This document shows, one piece after another, positions 44,051 to 53,064 of a stretch of DNA of 60,731 bases. The number at the start of each line of letters is the position of its first letter. Positions within the stretch are counted from its first letter, which is position 1. Below the pieces are notes generated by a model. That model was not told where the DNA came from, did not search any database, and worked only from the letters and a program-made list of their open reading frames with translations. Source of the stretch: an uncultured Bacteroidaceae bacterium. Lineage in GTDB: Bacteria > Bacteroidota > Bacteroidia > Bacteroidales > Bacteroidaceae. A program made the translations under genes and the position numbers. The stretch is taken from NCBI GenBank assembly GCA_934293005.1, contig CAKQYA010000017.1:1-60731 (forward strand). Reading direction: 5' to 3'.

Positions 44051-45406
44051 ATGAGATTTGTAGATTTGTTTGCTGGGTTAGGCGGATTTCACCTTGCTCT
44101 GTCTCGTTTGGGACATGAGTGTGTGTTTGCCTCGGAGATAAAGCCAAAGCTGCAGAAGCTTTACAGGCAAAATTTTCCTGGTGTGCATATTGAAGGAGAT
44201 ATCACAAAGGTCGATGTGAGGTCTATTCCACAACATGATATATTGTGTGGCGGATTCCCCTGCCAGCCATTCTCTTTTTCTGGCAAAAAGCAAGGATTTG
44301 AGGATGAGCAAGGCAGAGGCAACTTGTTTGACGAGATATGCAGAGTGTTGTCTTACCATCATCCCAAATATATTTTTCTTGAGAATGTATCGGCATTGCC
44401 TGGGCATGATGGCGGACGCACATGGTCTATCATCAAGCAGAAATTGAAGCATCTTGGATATGACATTGATGGCAGGGTGTTCTCGCCTCATGAGTTTGGC
44501 GTGCCTCAACACAGGCCGCGTTTCTATATTGTGGGCATGCTGAGAGATGAAAACGGACGCAGCGGCATACGGAAGTTTCATTTTCCTCAGCCAGACGAGA
44601 AACTTGTATGTGATGTGCGCACATTGGTGGATCCGCTCGATAATGATGGCCTGCAGCCTGTGAGGCGTGCTTTGCATCCTGTCTTTGACGCATGGCAAGA
44701 ATTTGTGTATAATGTGACTGAAAGAGATGGGTACATGCCTTCTCATTGTATTTTCACCATGGAATTTGGTGCTGATTATGAATTTGAAGACACACCTCCT
44801 GCTTTTCAGACAGTGGAAAGATTGCGTGGCAGGCGTGGAGAATATGGCAAGGTGCTTCAAGGAGATACTATAGAAGAACTCGTGGAGGGGCTTCCGTTCT
44901 ACATGCAAAAGATGAAGTATGAAGACACATATCCAGAATTCAAAAAAGTGCTGATAAGACAAAATAGGGCCTTGTATGAAAGGCACAAAGACTGGATAGA
45001 TCCATGGATGAAGAAGATAATGGAATATCCTCGCACGCAAAGAATGCTTGAATGGAGCACAAACCAAGATTGGAATTTCAAGAACCATGTGATACAGCTG
45101 AGACCTTCAGGCATAAGGGTTCGTTCGCTTAATTATGTGCCAACCATCACACTGTGCACCACTTCCACACCAATACTTCCTTGGGTGGGATATCCGCCTA
45201 ATGGTGCTGTGGACAAAAAGAACAGGCCGTATGTTCCAGATGATTTCAGATGGGGCAGATACATATCGCATAGCGAGGCTGCAAAGTTGCAGTCGATGCA
45301 GGAACTTGAGTACACAGGGCTGTCAAGGCTTCAGAAGTTTCAGGCTTTAGGCAATGCGGTGAATGTGGATGTTGTGGAATTGATAGCAAGAAGGCTTATT
45401 AAGTAG
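44051..45406 (+). CDS. DNA (cytosine-5-)-methyltransferase, apparently orphan
   Basis: A 451-residue C5-cytosine methyltransferase. Motif I FAGLGGFHLALSRLG is at about 6-20. Motif IV CGGFPCQPFSFSGKKQGF holds the catalytic Cys. Motif VI is LENVSALPGHD, motif VIII FGVPQHRPRFYIVG, and motif X FQALGNAVNVDVV near the end. The region between VIII and X holds the target recognition domain. I see no restriction endonuclease, Vsr-like gene or specificity gene beside it, so it may act alone as a methylation-based regulator, or its partner is lost or elsewhere. It starts 15 bases after the symporter stop and ends 8 bases before the three-copy element at 45415. Confidence 0.9.
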   Translation: MRFVDLFAGLGGFHLALSRLGHECVFASEIKPKLQKLYRQNFPGVHIEGDITKVDVRSIPQHDILCGGFPCQPFSFSGKKQGFEDEQGRGNLFDEICRVLSYHHPKYIFLENVSALPGHDGGRTWSIIKQKLKHLGYDIDGRVFSPHEFGVPQHRPRFYIVGMLRDENGRSGIRKFHFPQPDEKLVCDVRTLVDPLDNDGLQPVRRALHPVFDAWQEFVYNVTERDGYMPSHCIFTMEFGADYEFEDTPPAFQTVERLRGRRGEYGKVLQGDTIEELVEGLPFYMQKMKYEDTYPEFKKVLIRQNRALYERHKDWIDPWMKKIMEYPRTQRMLEWSTNQDWNFKNHVIQLRPSGIRVRSLNYVPTITLCTTSTPILPWVGYPPNGAVDKKNRPYVPDDFRWGRYISHSEAAKLQSMQELEYTGLSRLQKFQALGNAVNVDVVELIARRLIK

Positions 45407-45414
45407 GTGTTATG

Positions 45415-45484
45415 AACCCAAATCGGTCATTAGATTTGAAACCTAATGACCGATTTGGGTTTAAAATCTAATGACCGATTTGGG
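45415..45484. repeat. Three copies of the AACCCAAATCGGTCATTA element
   Basis: Copy 1 (45415-45433) and copy 2 (45443-45461, opposite orientation) form a perfect 19-bp stem with a nine-base loop. Copy 3 (45468-45484) is again in the opposite orientation to copy 1 and could pair with it instead. The cluster lies between the convergent methyltransferase and DUF5715 genes, so it may serve as a two-way terminator. A single copy is at 4413-4430. Confidence 0.85.
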
Positions 45485-45499
45485 ATAAACTTGAAAATG

Positions 45500-46480
45500 T
45501 CATCTGCACGTGAGATGGAAGCATCCTTGCTTACGCTCATATTTGACGTAGCATTTGCTGTTGTTGCGCAGGTCAAATAGCACTTCTGAGAGTATGCGTT
45601 TCATTGGCTCGTTCCATCGCAGCAGAGATATGTTGGGGTCATATCCGTTGCCAAGCGGCATGAAGCGATTGTATGCAATGTCAACAGTTGTGCCATAGCA
45701 GTGGCAAGAGTTGGTGGTGGCATTCTTGTTTCCCCTTTGGAGGCTTGACACGTCGTCTGTGGTGCGTAGTACTGAGGTCACCATCAGAAGATGGGTAGGC
45801 ACCCCTTTAGCATAACATGAGTCGATGAAGTTCATGCTGATGGTGTTGAGCAGGTGCTGTGCTCGTGGCACAAGATATGGTATGGAATGAGTGAGGTCGT
45901 CCACTACATAGTATGGCGAGTGGGTTATGTTGACCAAGCGGCGCTCCTTAACCAGACGCTCTGCTTCGTTTCTGTCGCGCACAGGTTTTATGCCATATTT
46001 TTTAGCCGCCATTATTTGTGTGTCTTGAATGTCGGGAAAACACTCTTTGTAGCTCCACACACCTTTTATCTTGTGCTTCTCTTTAATAGACGCGCAGGTG
46101 ATGCCGTCTTTCCTGTTGTTAGTGTCCTTGCAGTCATCTTGAGTGTGCGCAGGATTATTCTTGCCACTTCTTTCTTCATTGTTAACTCCTTTGCTGGTGG
46201 AGCCGTTTTCATTGCTGTCGTTGGCCTCTTCGGCGTTGCTTATGCTGTTGGCCTCTTCTATTTCATCTGTCTCAATCTCATCGTATATGGTGGAGTCGCT
46301 ATATGCATTCTTCACATGCAGATGGTTTCCCACCTCTTGTGTGTCTTGCGCCATGAGATGCTGTGGCATGTTTATTGGCATATTTATGGAGAATATATGC
46401 CGCACACCGGCGCAGATGCCTATGGCGATGCAGAAGAACAAAATAAACTTTTTCTTGTTGTAGGTATTTTTCTTTGCCAT
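45500..46480 (-). CDS. DUF5715 family protein, peptidase M15-like
   Basis: A 326-residue protein with one N-terminal membrane anchor (residues about 12-30). The region up to 130 is Asn/Glu/Asp/Ser-rich and looks disordered. The C-terminal 170 residues resemble a metallopeptidase of the M15 or VanY type: VPTHLLMVTSVLRTTDDVSSLQRGN, then NSCHCYGTTVDIAYNRF with the His and Asp zinc ligands, and a final His in GCFHLTCR. It likely acts on peptidoglycan peptides in the periplasm. It follows the glucanotransferase gene by 13 bases, so they share a transcript. Confidence 0.85.
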   Translation of the reverse strand: MAKKNTYNKKKFILFFCIAIGICAGVRHIFSINMPINMPQHLMAQDTQEVGNHLHVKNAYSDSTIYDEIETDEIEEANSISNAEEANDSNENGSTSKGVNNEERSGKNNPAHTQDDCKDTNNRKDGITCASIKEKHKIKGVWSYKECFPDIQDTQIMAAKKYGIKPVRDRNEAERLVKERRLVNITHSPYYVVDDLTHSIPYLVPRAQHLLNTISMNFIDSCYAKGVPTHLLMVTSVLRTTDDVSSLQRGNKNATTNSCHCYGTTVDIAYNRFMPLGNGYDPNISLLRWNEPMKRILSEVLFDLRNNSKCYVKYERKQGCFHLTCR

Positions 46481-46493
46481 GGTGTATTCTTGC

Positions 46494-49181
46494 TTATGCG
46501 CGTCCTGAATTTTCTATGAGTGATTTAATCTTGTCATTAAAAGTGTCGGCTCCAAGAAGTTGCTCGATGGTGAGGTGCATGCGGTATTTCCAATAATGGC
46601 GTGGATTGGCCGGAATGTTTATTCGTTCTTCGTTGGCATCAGGCAGACGCAGGTCTTCGCTGATGGAAAGCCAGTCTTGGAGAGACAGCAGCGTGAGCAC
46701 AGACGGAGAGAAGAGATGGGCGGCCACAATCTCTTCGCAAAGCCATCCTGGAGCGGGATGCGGAGCTGAGCCGTCTTTATACAATGCGTGCTTATAGTAG
46801 AGCTGCGCCCGCTCATAATCTTCATCCCACCACATTCGCAGAGGCGGCATGTCGTGTGTGGATATGGTGGCCACTGAACGGTATGGGTTTTCCCATAGAT
46901 GGCCGAACATGAGGCCTGGCGCTTTTGGCATGCTCTGAATCTCAAGTGACAGGATGCGCAGATTGTTCATGACCCATGATACGCACTCTGGCACCATGCC
47001 CAAGTCTTCTGCGCACACGAGCATGTGTGTTGATTGTGTTAGGGCCGGGAGTTTTTTCATGGCTTCCTCATACCAGAAAGCATTGTGGCGGTGGTAGAAA
47101 TAGTCTTCGTAGAGACGGTTGAATGCTTCGCGTTCATGTTGCGGAAGTGATTGATACATGAAGTCGTGCTGGGCTGATATGCGCGGGTGATACACACCAT
47201 GAGCTGTGTGGTCTGGCACAAAGAGCACGCATGAAGCAAGTGCATACAGTCCGTCACGCATGCTTATGCTGTCTTCGTCGGTCTTGTCGGCAAAGGCTGC
47301 TTGAATTTTGCGCTGACTTCCATATTGTTCCTTTAGATCGTAGCGTCCGTCGGTGCGTGGCTGCAGATAGATGGCTTTTACGATGTCGGCCTTGTAGCCG
47401 AATATCTTCGACAGGGTGGCGTCTGTGATGTATGGGCGCGTCATTAGCTCGGCGTTGAAGCGCATGCCATAGCTTTCTATTTCATTTACGCTCATAGGCA
47501 GCGATGGAGAGAAATGTCCGAGCAGACCGTGCACGGAGTGCGTTGGTATCTCCCATATGCGGAAGAAGCCAAGCACGTGGTCAATGCGGTATGCATCAAA
47601 ATATTCAGCCATCTTCTGGAATCTGCGTATCCACCAATGGTATCCGTCTTCTGCCATTGCCTCCCAATTATAGGTCGGGAATCCCCAGTTTTGCCCATTG
47701 ACAGAAAAATCGTCAGGCGGTGCTCCTGCTTGTCCGTCCATATTGAAGAGATGTGGCTGCGACCAAGCTTCCACGCTTGTGCGTGAGATGCCTATTGGTA
47801 TGTCACCTTTGATGATTACGCCATGCTGCCGCGCTGTGTTGCGCACGTCGGTGAGTTGCAGATGGAGCTTGTATTGAGTGTAATAGTAGAATGCTATCTG
47901 TGAGTATTGTTCTGTGCCTGGATTGGTGAGTTGCTCTATTTCCGACTTGTCGTAGACGCTGTGTTCTGGCCAAGAGACGAAATATGCAGTAGAGAAGCGG
48001 TCTCGCAGATAGCAGAAAGCTGCGTATGGTACAAGCCAATCTTTGTTGTTGCGGAAGAAAGTTTTGTAATCTTCTGTATTGAACACTGTTTCGCCCTCTT
48101 GCTCATAAGCCATGCGGATATAGTCTGTTTTGAGCTTTATCACTTGCTCATATTCCATGTGTGGCGAGGCGTTGAGTTCTTGCTGCTTCATTAAGAATTT
48201 TTCCATGGCCAGACGGTCATTGAGTCGTGGCATGGCATTGATGTTGCAGTATAGAGGGTGCAGCGCAAAAATAGATATGGCATTGTATGGATATGAATCT
48301 TGCCATGTGCCGTTCATCATGGTGTCGTTGATGGGCAGTATTTGTATGGCGTGCATTTTAGTGCGTACAGCCCACTGTATAAGGGCCTTCAAGTCGCCAA
48401 AGTCGCCTACGCCGTAGCTTTTTGATGAACGGAGCGAAAAGACTGGTATAACCACTCCTGCAGCTTTCCAGCTGTCGCTCTTGAGCGCAGGCTGGTTGTC
48501 TGTTTTCACCCACATCTGGTATGGAGCCAGTTTCGGGCTTCTCAGGCGTCGGTTGCTTCTGTCTTCCCAACGAATGATGTTGCTGTCCTTGTCGACCACC
48601 ACGTATTTGTATTCAGCCTCGTCGAAAAGGAGTTCTGCATCGATGTTGATAGCCCATTCTTGAATGTTGATGAGTGTCATTCTTTTGGCATGTTTCCATT
48701 CGCCAAGCTGTGGAGTGCTGCCGCAGATTGCCAGATACTCGCCTTTGCGGAGGCGCGGCTCAACGGCGCGCAACTGCAATGTGGATGAATAGAGGGTGTC
48801 TATGCTGTTGTATCCGTCATTCACCACTCCCACACATTCTGTGTATGCTGATGAATAGAGAGGCAATTCCTCGGGAATAGGCCTCCATCGGTCACTCAAG
48901 CTGTAGAGTCGTGTCACTCCATCGAGTTGAAGTCGATGTGGCGCAATTTCCCATTCTGTCCATACAAGATTGTCATTGCGGTACATGGCGTATTTGTATT
49001 CGATGCTGTGTATGTCTGTGTCATGGAATGTTATCTCGCCTTCCCATATTTTTCCATCGTAGGTGTCGAGCTGGCACATGCGTTCGTCAATCACATGCCC
49101 GCTCTTGTCAAGCTTGGATAGAAGCACTCTTATGTCTTCTCCCCATTGTGTGTGGTATTCTATGTTGAATTGTATTTTCAT
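46494..49181 (-). CDS. malQ: 4-alpha-glucanotransferase (GH77) with starch-binding domains
   Basis: Transfers 4-alpha-glucan chains between malto-oligosaccharides (disproportionation). It has 895 residues. Two CBM20-type starch-binding domains precede the catalytic domain (residues about 1-115 and 125-245), with WGEDIRVLLSKLD and LAICGSTPQLGEWKHAKRMTL. The GH77 barrel has SYGVGDFGDLKALI, GIPIGISRTSVEAW-like sequence, RIDHVLGFFRIWEIP (nucleophile Asp), CAEDLGMVPECV (acid/base Glu) and STHDMPPLRMWW. I chose the ATG at 49181 (MKIQFNIEYHTQWGED) because the 21 residues added by an upstream ATG show no conservation. This is the DPE2-like form typical of Bacteroidetes and is probably intracellular. 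DUF5715 follows in the same unit. Confidence 0.93.
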   Translation of the reverse strand: MKIQFNIEYHTQWGEDIRVLLSKLDKSGHVIDERMCQLDTYDGKIWEGEITFHDTDIHSIEYKYAMYRNDNLVWTEWEIAPHRLQLDGVTRLYSLSDRWRPIPEELPLYSSAYTECVGVVNDGYNSIDTLYSSTLQLRAVEPRLRKGEYLAICGSTPQLGEWKHAKRMTLINIQEWAINIDAELLFDEAEYKYVVVDKDSNIIRWEDRSNRRLRSPKLAPYQMWVKTDNQPALKSDSWKAAGVVIPVFSLRSSKSYGVGDFGDLKALIQWAVRTKMHAIQILPINDTMMNGTWQDSYPYNAISIFALHPLYCNINAMPRLNDRLAMEKFLMKQQELNASPHMEYEQVIKLKTDYIRMAYEQEGETVFNTEDYKTFFRNNKDWLVPYAAFCYLRDRFSTAYFVSWPEHSVYDKSEIEQLTNPGTEQYSQIAFYYYTQYKLHLQLTDVRNTARQHGVIIKGDIPIGISRTSVEAWSQPHLFNMDGQAGAPPDDFSVNGQNWGFPTYNWEAMAEDGYHWWIRRFQKMAEYFDAYRIDHVLGFFRIWEIPTHSVHGLLGHFSPSLPMSVNEIESYGMRFNAELMTRPYITDATLSKIFGYKADIVKAIYLQPRTDGRYDLKEQYGSQRKIQAAFADKTDEDSISMRDGLYALASCVLFVPDHTAHGVYHPRISAQHDFMYQSLPQHEREAFNRLYEDYFYHRHNAFWYEEAMKKLPALTQSTHMLVCAEDLGMVPECVSWVMNNLRILSLEIQSMPKAPGLMFGHLWENPYRSVATISTHDMPPLRMWWDEDYERAQLYYKHALYKDGSAPHPAPGWLCEEIVAAHLFSPSVLTLLSLQDWLSISEDLRLPDANEERINIPANPRHYWKYRMHLTIEQLLGADTFNDKIKSLIENSGRA

Positions 49182-49385
49182 TCTATTATGGTAGTTTGGA
49201 ATATGATGTTGTGAGAAATAATGCGTATCAAATATTTTATGCAAATATAATAAAAAAAACGCTCTCTCTGCTCATGTCTTAGATATAAATTAAGCAAATG
49301 AATGTATGTATGTTGCAGTTTTATTAAAATGTGGCTTATGTGTGGATAATATTATTTAATTTTGCATCAGTTAAGCATATATACA

Positions 49386-50351
49386 ATGAGAATAATTGCG
49401 TTTTTCAAGAATTGGACATTGCCAGCAGCGATGCTGGCAGGTGCATTGGGCTATTGGGCATACGTGAGTGTGCCTGCTTTCGACTGCACCCATGCTGCCA
49501 TGTCCACATTTATCAGTTATGTGCAGCCGTTGTTGCTGTTTGCAATGTTGTTTGTCAGTTTCTGTAAGGTTAGTCTGCGTCAGCTGAAGCCCAAGGCGTG
49601 GATGCTTGAGATGCTGGCAGTGCAAGTGCTGTGTTATATCGCTATGGGGCTTGTCATCATCTTATGCAAAGATATGCCTGGCAGAGCTATAATTGAGAGT
49701 GCTATGATATGCATGATATGTCCCACTGCCACTGCGGCCTCGGTGGTGACAGCAAAGCTTGGAGGTAATGCCAATGTTGTGGTGAGTTACACATGCCTCA
49801 TCAATTTGGCTGTGTCGCTTGTGGTGCCGATGATGGTGCCTTGGCTGAATGAGGAAGGAACGGGACAACTGGGGTTTGAGGCTTCTTTCCTTCTTATATT
49901 GGGAAAGGTTTTTCCTTTGCTGATCATGCCATTGGTTTGCGCGTGGTTTATGCGTCACCTGTTTCCTAAGGCGCATTCATGGATCGTGAGGCACAGCAGC
50001 ATAGCTTTCTATCTTTGGGCGGTGGCTCTTGCTCTTGCCATAGCTGTGACTACGAAAGCAGTGGCTCATTCAGATGAAAGCTTATGGGTGCTCATAGGAA
50101 TTGCTTTAGTTTCTCTTGCCACATGCGTGATCCAGTTTTGGATGGGGCATGTGATAGGCAAGAAGCATGGCGAGACTATTGCTGGCACTCAAGGCTTTGG
50201 ACAGAAGAATACAGTGTTTGCTATTTGGATGGCATACACGTTCATGAATCCTGTGACAGCCATGGCTGGAGGCTTTTATTCTGTGTGGCATAATGTGGTC
50301 AACTCATGGCAATTATACAAAGTGAGAAGAAGGTCTGAAGGCCATCTTTGA
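49386..50351 (+). CDS. Bile acid:sodium symporter-like (BASS) transporter
   Basis: A 321-residue inner-membrane protein with nine to ten hydrophobic segments. Family segments are MICPTATAASVVTAKLGGN and FGQKNTVFAIWMAYTFMNPVTAMAGGFYSVWHNVVNSW, which carries the crossed-over helix residues for sodium and solute. The start at 49386 (MRIIAFFKNWTLPAAM) begins right before the first helix; an ATG 24 bases upstream is less good. BASS members move bile acids or organic acids; the substrate is unknown here. A TAATTTTG box is at 49357-49364. The gene runs into the palindrome array at 50410. Confidence 0.82.
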   Translation: MRIIAFFKNWTLPAAMLAGALGYWAYVSVPAFDCTHAAMSTFISYVQPLLLFAMLFVSFCKVSLRQLKPKAWMLEMLAVQVLCYIAMGLVIILCKDMPGRAIIESAMICMICPTATAASVVTAKLGGNANVVVSYTCLINLAVSLVVPMMVPWLNEEGTGQLGFEASFLLILGKVFPLLIMPLVCAWFMRHLFPKAHSWIVRHSSIAFYLWAVALALAIAVTTKAVAHSDESLWVLIGIALVSLATCVIQFWMGHVIGKKHGETIAGTQGFGQKNTVFAIWMAYTFMNPVTAMAGGFYSVWHNVVNSWQLYKVRRRSEGHL

Positions 50352-50409
50352 CAAATGCTCCGCAAATGTATTCTTGATTCAGTTTTTTCAAGCTGTGACA
50401 CCCCTAAAA

Positions 50410-50485
50410 AAGTATCCTAAGATACTTTGCCAAGTATCCTAAGATACTTTGTCAAGTATCCTAAGATACTTTGTCAAGTATCCTT
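50410..50485. repeat. Second array of 18-bp palindromes, 22-bp period
   Basis: Three full units of AAGTATCCTAAGATACTT at 50410-50427, 50432-50449 and 50454-50471, and a half unit at 50476-50485. The spacers are TGCC, TGTC and TGTC. The sequence and period equal those of the array at 1021-1104. It lies between the convergent BASS and NfnAB-like genes, next to the terminator at 50497. Confidence 0.92.
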
Positions 50486-50496
50486 ACAAGTGAAAA

Positions 50497-50526
50497 GAAA
50501 GGCCGGACATATATGCCCGGCCTTTC
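50497..50526 (-). terminator. Terminator of the NfnAB-like gene
   Basis: GAAAGGCCGG / CCGGCCTTTC, ten perfect pairs, ten-base loop. On the minus strand it is followed by TTTTCACTTG. It is 66 bases past the stop of the gene at 50592. Confidence 0.8.
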
Positions 50527-50591
50527 ATTCATTTCAAGTGTGTGCAGGCATGCGTTTTGCAAAATGATATAGCATGCCTTTGTGGAGAGTA

Positions 50592-52946
50592 TTATGCTTG
50601 TTCTTTGAGCATAGCGTCAATGTTGGCTGCAGCTTTGCGGCCATCGCCCATGGCGAGGATGACAGTTGCACCGCCGCGCACGATATCTCCTCCTGCAAAG
50701 ATGGTTGGGATGCTTGACTGCATGCTGTCGTTCACCGCAATGGTGTTCTTTCTGCCAAGTTCGAGTCCCTCAACTGACTTTGGCACGAGAGGGTTAGGTG
50801 ACACGCCTACAGCCACAATGGCCATGTCGATGTCGATGGTCTCAATCTTACCTTCTACAGGTATTGGCGAACGGCGTCCTGATGCGTCAGGCTCGCCAAG
50901 TTCCATCACTTGGAGTTTTACTTGCTTGACATTTCCTTTCTCGTCTGCGACATACTCGATAGGGTTGTGCAGAGTGAGGAATTCGATTCCTTCTTCTTTT
51001 GCGTGCTTCACTTCTTCAAGACGTGCAGGCATCTCGACTTCTGAACGGCGGTATGCTATGAACACGCGTTCAGCACCGAGGCGTTTTGCTGTGCGGCAAG
51101 AGTCCATAGCTGTATTGCCTCCGCCGACAACCATCACATTCTTGGCCTTGATGATAGGTGTGTCGGATGCAGGGTTGGATGCGTCCATGAGGTTGACACG
51201 TGTGAGGTATTCGTTTGATGACATGATGCCTACAGAATTTTCTCCTGGTATGCCCATAAAGTTTGGCAGACCTGCTCCCGAAGCTACGAAGACTGCCTTA
51301 AAGCCTTCGTCTTCAAGTTGCTGTATAGTGACGGTCTTGCCCACAATGCAGTCTTTGACGAATGTGACGCCGATTTTTCTCAGATTCTCAATTTCAACGT
51401 CAACAATAGCATTTGGAAGGCGGAATTCAGGGATGCCATACTTGAGCACTCCACCTATCTCGTGAAGGGCTTCAAATACTGTGACATCGTAACCACACTT
51501 GGCCAAGTCGCCTGCGCATGAAAGTCCTGCAGGTCCAGAACCTACGATGGCAACCTTGATGCCATTCTTTGGAGCGCACTCAGGAAGGGCCATTTTGCCA
51601 GAGTTGCGCTCAAAGTCGGCAGCAAAGCGTTCCAGATTGCCTATAGCCACAGCTTTGTGGCCAAGTTTGAGATGCATGCATTTGCTTTCGCATTGTTTTT
51701 CCTGCGGGCATACACGGCCGCATACAGCTGGAAGGGCAGAAGTGCTCTTGAGCACTTTTGCTGCTTCAAGGAATTGTCCTCGCTCAATGTTCTTCACGAA
51801 TGATGGAATATTGATAGACACAGGGCATCCTTCCATGCAGGTTGGCTTTGCGCAGTCTAAGCAACGCTTTGCCTCTGTCAGCGCTTGTTCTACAGTAAGA
51901 CCTGTGTTGACCTCTTCTGTGCGGGTTGTGGCACGGTATGCTGGGTCAAGCTCGCCCATAACGCAACGTTCAATCTCGCCGCGTTCTTTTGCTTTCATGC
52001 TGCCGGCCAACTCTTTTCGCCATGCTGAGTTGCGGTCGAGAAGTTCTGAAAGCGGAGTGTCTGTGGTCATGCCTGTTGCATCAGCATGAGGAGTCTCTTG
52101 CTTTTGTTCTGTCGTTGCCGACTTCACATGCTCTTCAAGCTTTTTCATCTCTTCTATTTCTGCAGGCTTGAAGGCGCCCATGCGCTTGAACATTTCGTCG
52201 AAGTCCACTTCATGACCGTCGAATTCAGGACCGTCAACGCAGACAAATTTAGTTTTGCCACCTACTGTGATACGGCATGCGCCGCACATGCCGGTGCCGT
52301 CGACCATGATGGTGTTGAGCGACACATCGGTAGGCACATTATATTTTTTAGTCAAGAGACAGCAGAACTTCATCATTATGGCTGGACCGATGGCGAAGCA
52401 TTTGTCCACTTTCTCGCGCTGGATCACTTGTTCTATGCCTACAGTTACAACGCCTTTCTGCCCGTAAGATCCATCATCTGTCATGATGATGACTTCATCT
52501 GAATGCTTGCGCACCTCGTCTTCGAGAATGATGAGTTCCTTTGTGCGGCCAGCGAGCACAGAAACAACTTTGTTGCCTGCGGCTTTCAAGGCCTTGATGA
52601 TGGGGAGCATCGGGGCTACACCGACACCTCCTCCAGCGCATACTACAGTGCCAAACTTTTCAATGTGAGTGGCCTGTCCGAGCGGACCTACCACGTCTGT
52701 GATGTAATCGCCCTCGTTAAGCTGGCATAGCTTGGTTGAAGAGTAACCAACTGTCTGCACCACAAGCGTGATAGTGCCTGCTTCGACATCTGAATCAGCA
52801 ATGGTGAGTGGCATGCGCTCACCGTTATCGCCCACGCGGACGATGACAAAGTGGCCTGCCTTGCGAGACTTGGCAATTAGTGGAGCTTCAACAACAAGCT
52901 TGAACACCTTTTCACTGAACTGCTCTTTCTTTACGATTTTGTTCAT
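50592..52946 (-). CDS. Fused NfnAB-like oxidoreductase (sulfide dehydrogenase / glutamate synthase small-chain type)
   Basis: A 784-residue fusion. Residues 1 to about 270 are the FAD/NAD-binding beta subunit type (NfnA, DHOD-B-like): KVFKLVVEAPLIAKSRKAGHFV, GGGVGVAPMLPIIKALK, and a [2Fe-2S] motif (MCGACRITVGGKTKFVC). Residues from about 300 on are the NfnB/GltD type: CLDCAKPTCMEGCP and CGRVCPQEKQCESKC for two [4Fe-4S] clusters, AIVGSGPAGLSCAGDLAKCGY for FAD and VVGGGNTAMDSCRTAKRLG for NAD(P). It probably transfers electrons between NADH, NADPH and ferredoxin. Whether it bifurcates electrons cannot be told here. No glutamate synthase large chain is nearby. I keep the ATG at 52946 (MNKIVKKEQFSEKVFKL). 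Confidence 0.9.
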   Translation of the reverse strand: MNKIVKKEQFSEKVFKLVVEAPLIAKSRKAGHFVIVRVGDNGERMPLTIADSDVEAGTITLVVQTVGYSSTKLCQLNEGDYITDVVGPLGQATHIEKFGTVVCAGGGVGVAPMLPIIKALKAAGNKVVSVLAGRTKELIILEDEVRKHSDEVIIMTDDGSYGQKGVVTVGIEQVIQREKVDKCFAIGPAIMMKFCCLLTKKYNVPTDVSLNTIMVDGTGMCGACRITVGGKTKFVCVDGPEFDGHEVDFDEMFKRMGAFKPAEIEEMKKLEEHVKSATTEQKQETPHADATGMTTDTPLSELLDRNSAWRKELAGSMKAKERGEIERCVMGELDPAYRATTRTEEVNTGLTVEQALTEAKRCLDCAKPTCMEGCPVSINIPSFVKNIERGQFLEAAKVLKSTSALPAVCGRVCPQEKQCESKCMHLKLGHKAVAIGNLERFAADFERNSGKMALPECAPKNGIKVAIVGSGPAGLSCAGDLAKCGYDVTVFEALHEIGGVLKYGIPEFRLPNAIVDVEIENLRKIGVTFVKDCIVGKTVTIQQLEDEGFKAVFVASGAGLPNFMGIPGENSVGIMSSNEYLTRVNLMDASNPASDTPIIKAKNVMVVGGGNTAMDSCRTAKRLGAERVFIAYRRSEVEMPARLEEVKHAKEEGIEFLTLHNPIEYVADEKGNVKQVKLQVMELGEPDASGRRSPIPVEGKIETIDIDMAIVAVGVSPNPLVPKSVEGLELGRKNTIAVNDSMQSSIPTIFAGGDIVRGGATVILAMGDGRKAAANIDAMLKEQA

Positions 52947-52995
52947 GATAATAAATGGTAATATACTGCATTAAGCATGATGCTTTTGGACATCT

Positions 52996-53033
52996 ATAGC
53001 TTCTATAGCCATGAAAGTGGCTATAGAAGCTAT
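52996..53033. other. Perfect 16-bp inverted repeat upstream of the NfnAB-like gene
   Basis: ATAGCTTCTATAGCCA pairs with TGGCTATAGAAGCTAT around a six-base loop, in the 118-base gap between serS and the NfnAB-like gene. Neither strand has a T-run after the stem, so it is not a standard terminator. It could act as an mRNA-stabilising or regulatory hairpin in the NfnAB leader. Confidence 0.55.
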
Positions 53034-53064
53034 GCTAATGCAGGTTTGTGAAAAAATAAAAGTC

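Noticed and set aside
52996..53033. Hairpin read as the serS terminator
   Set aside because: The stem is perfect but no T-run follows it on either strand; it is listed as a hairpin of unknown role instead.
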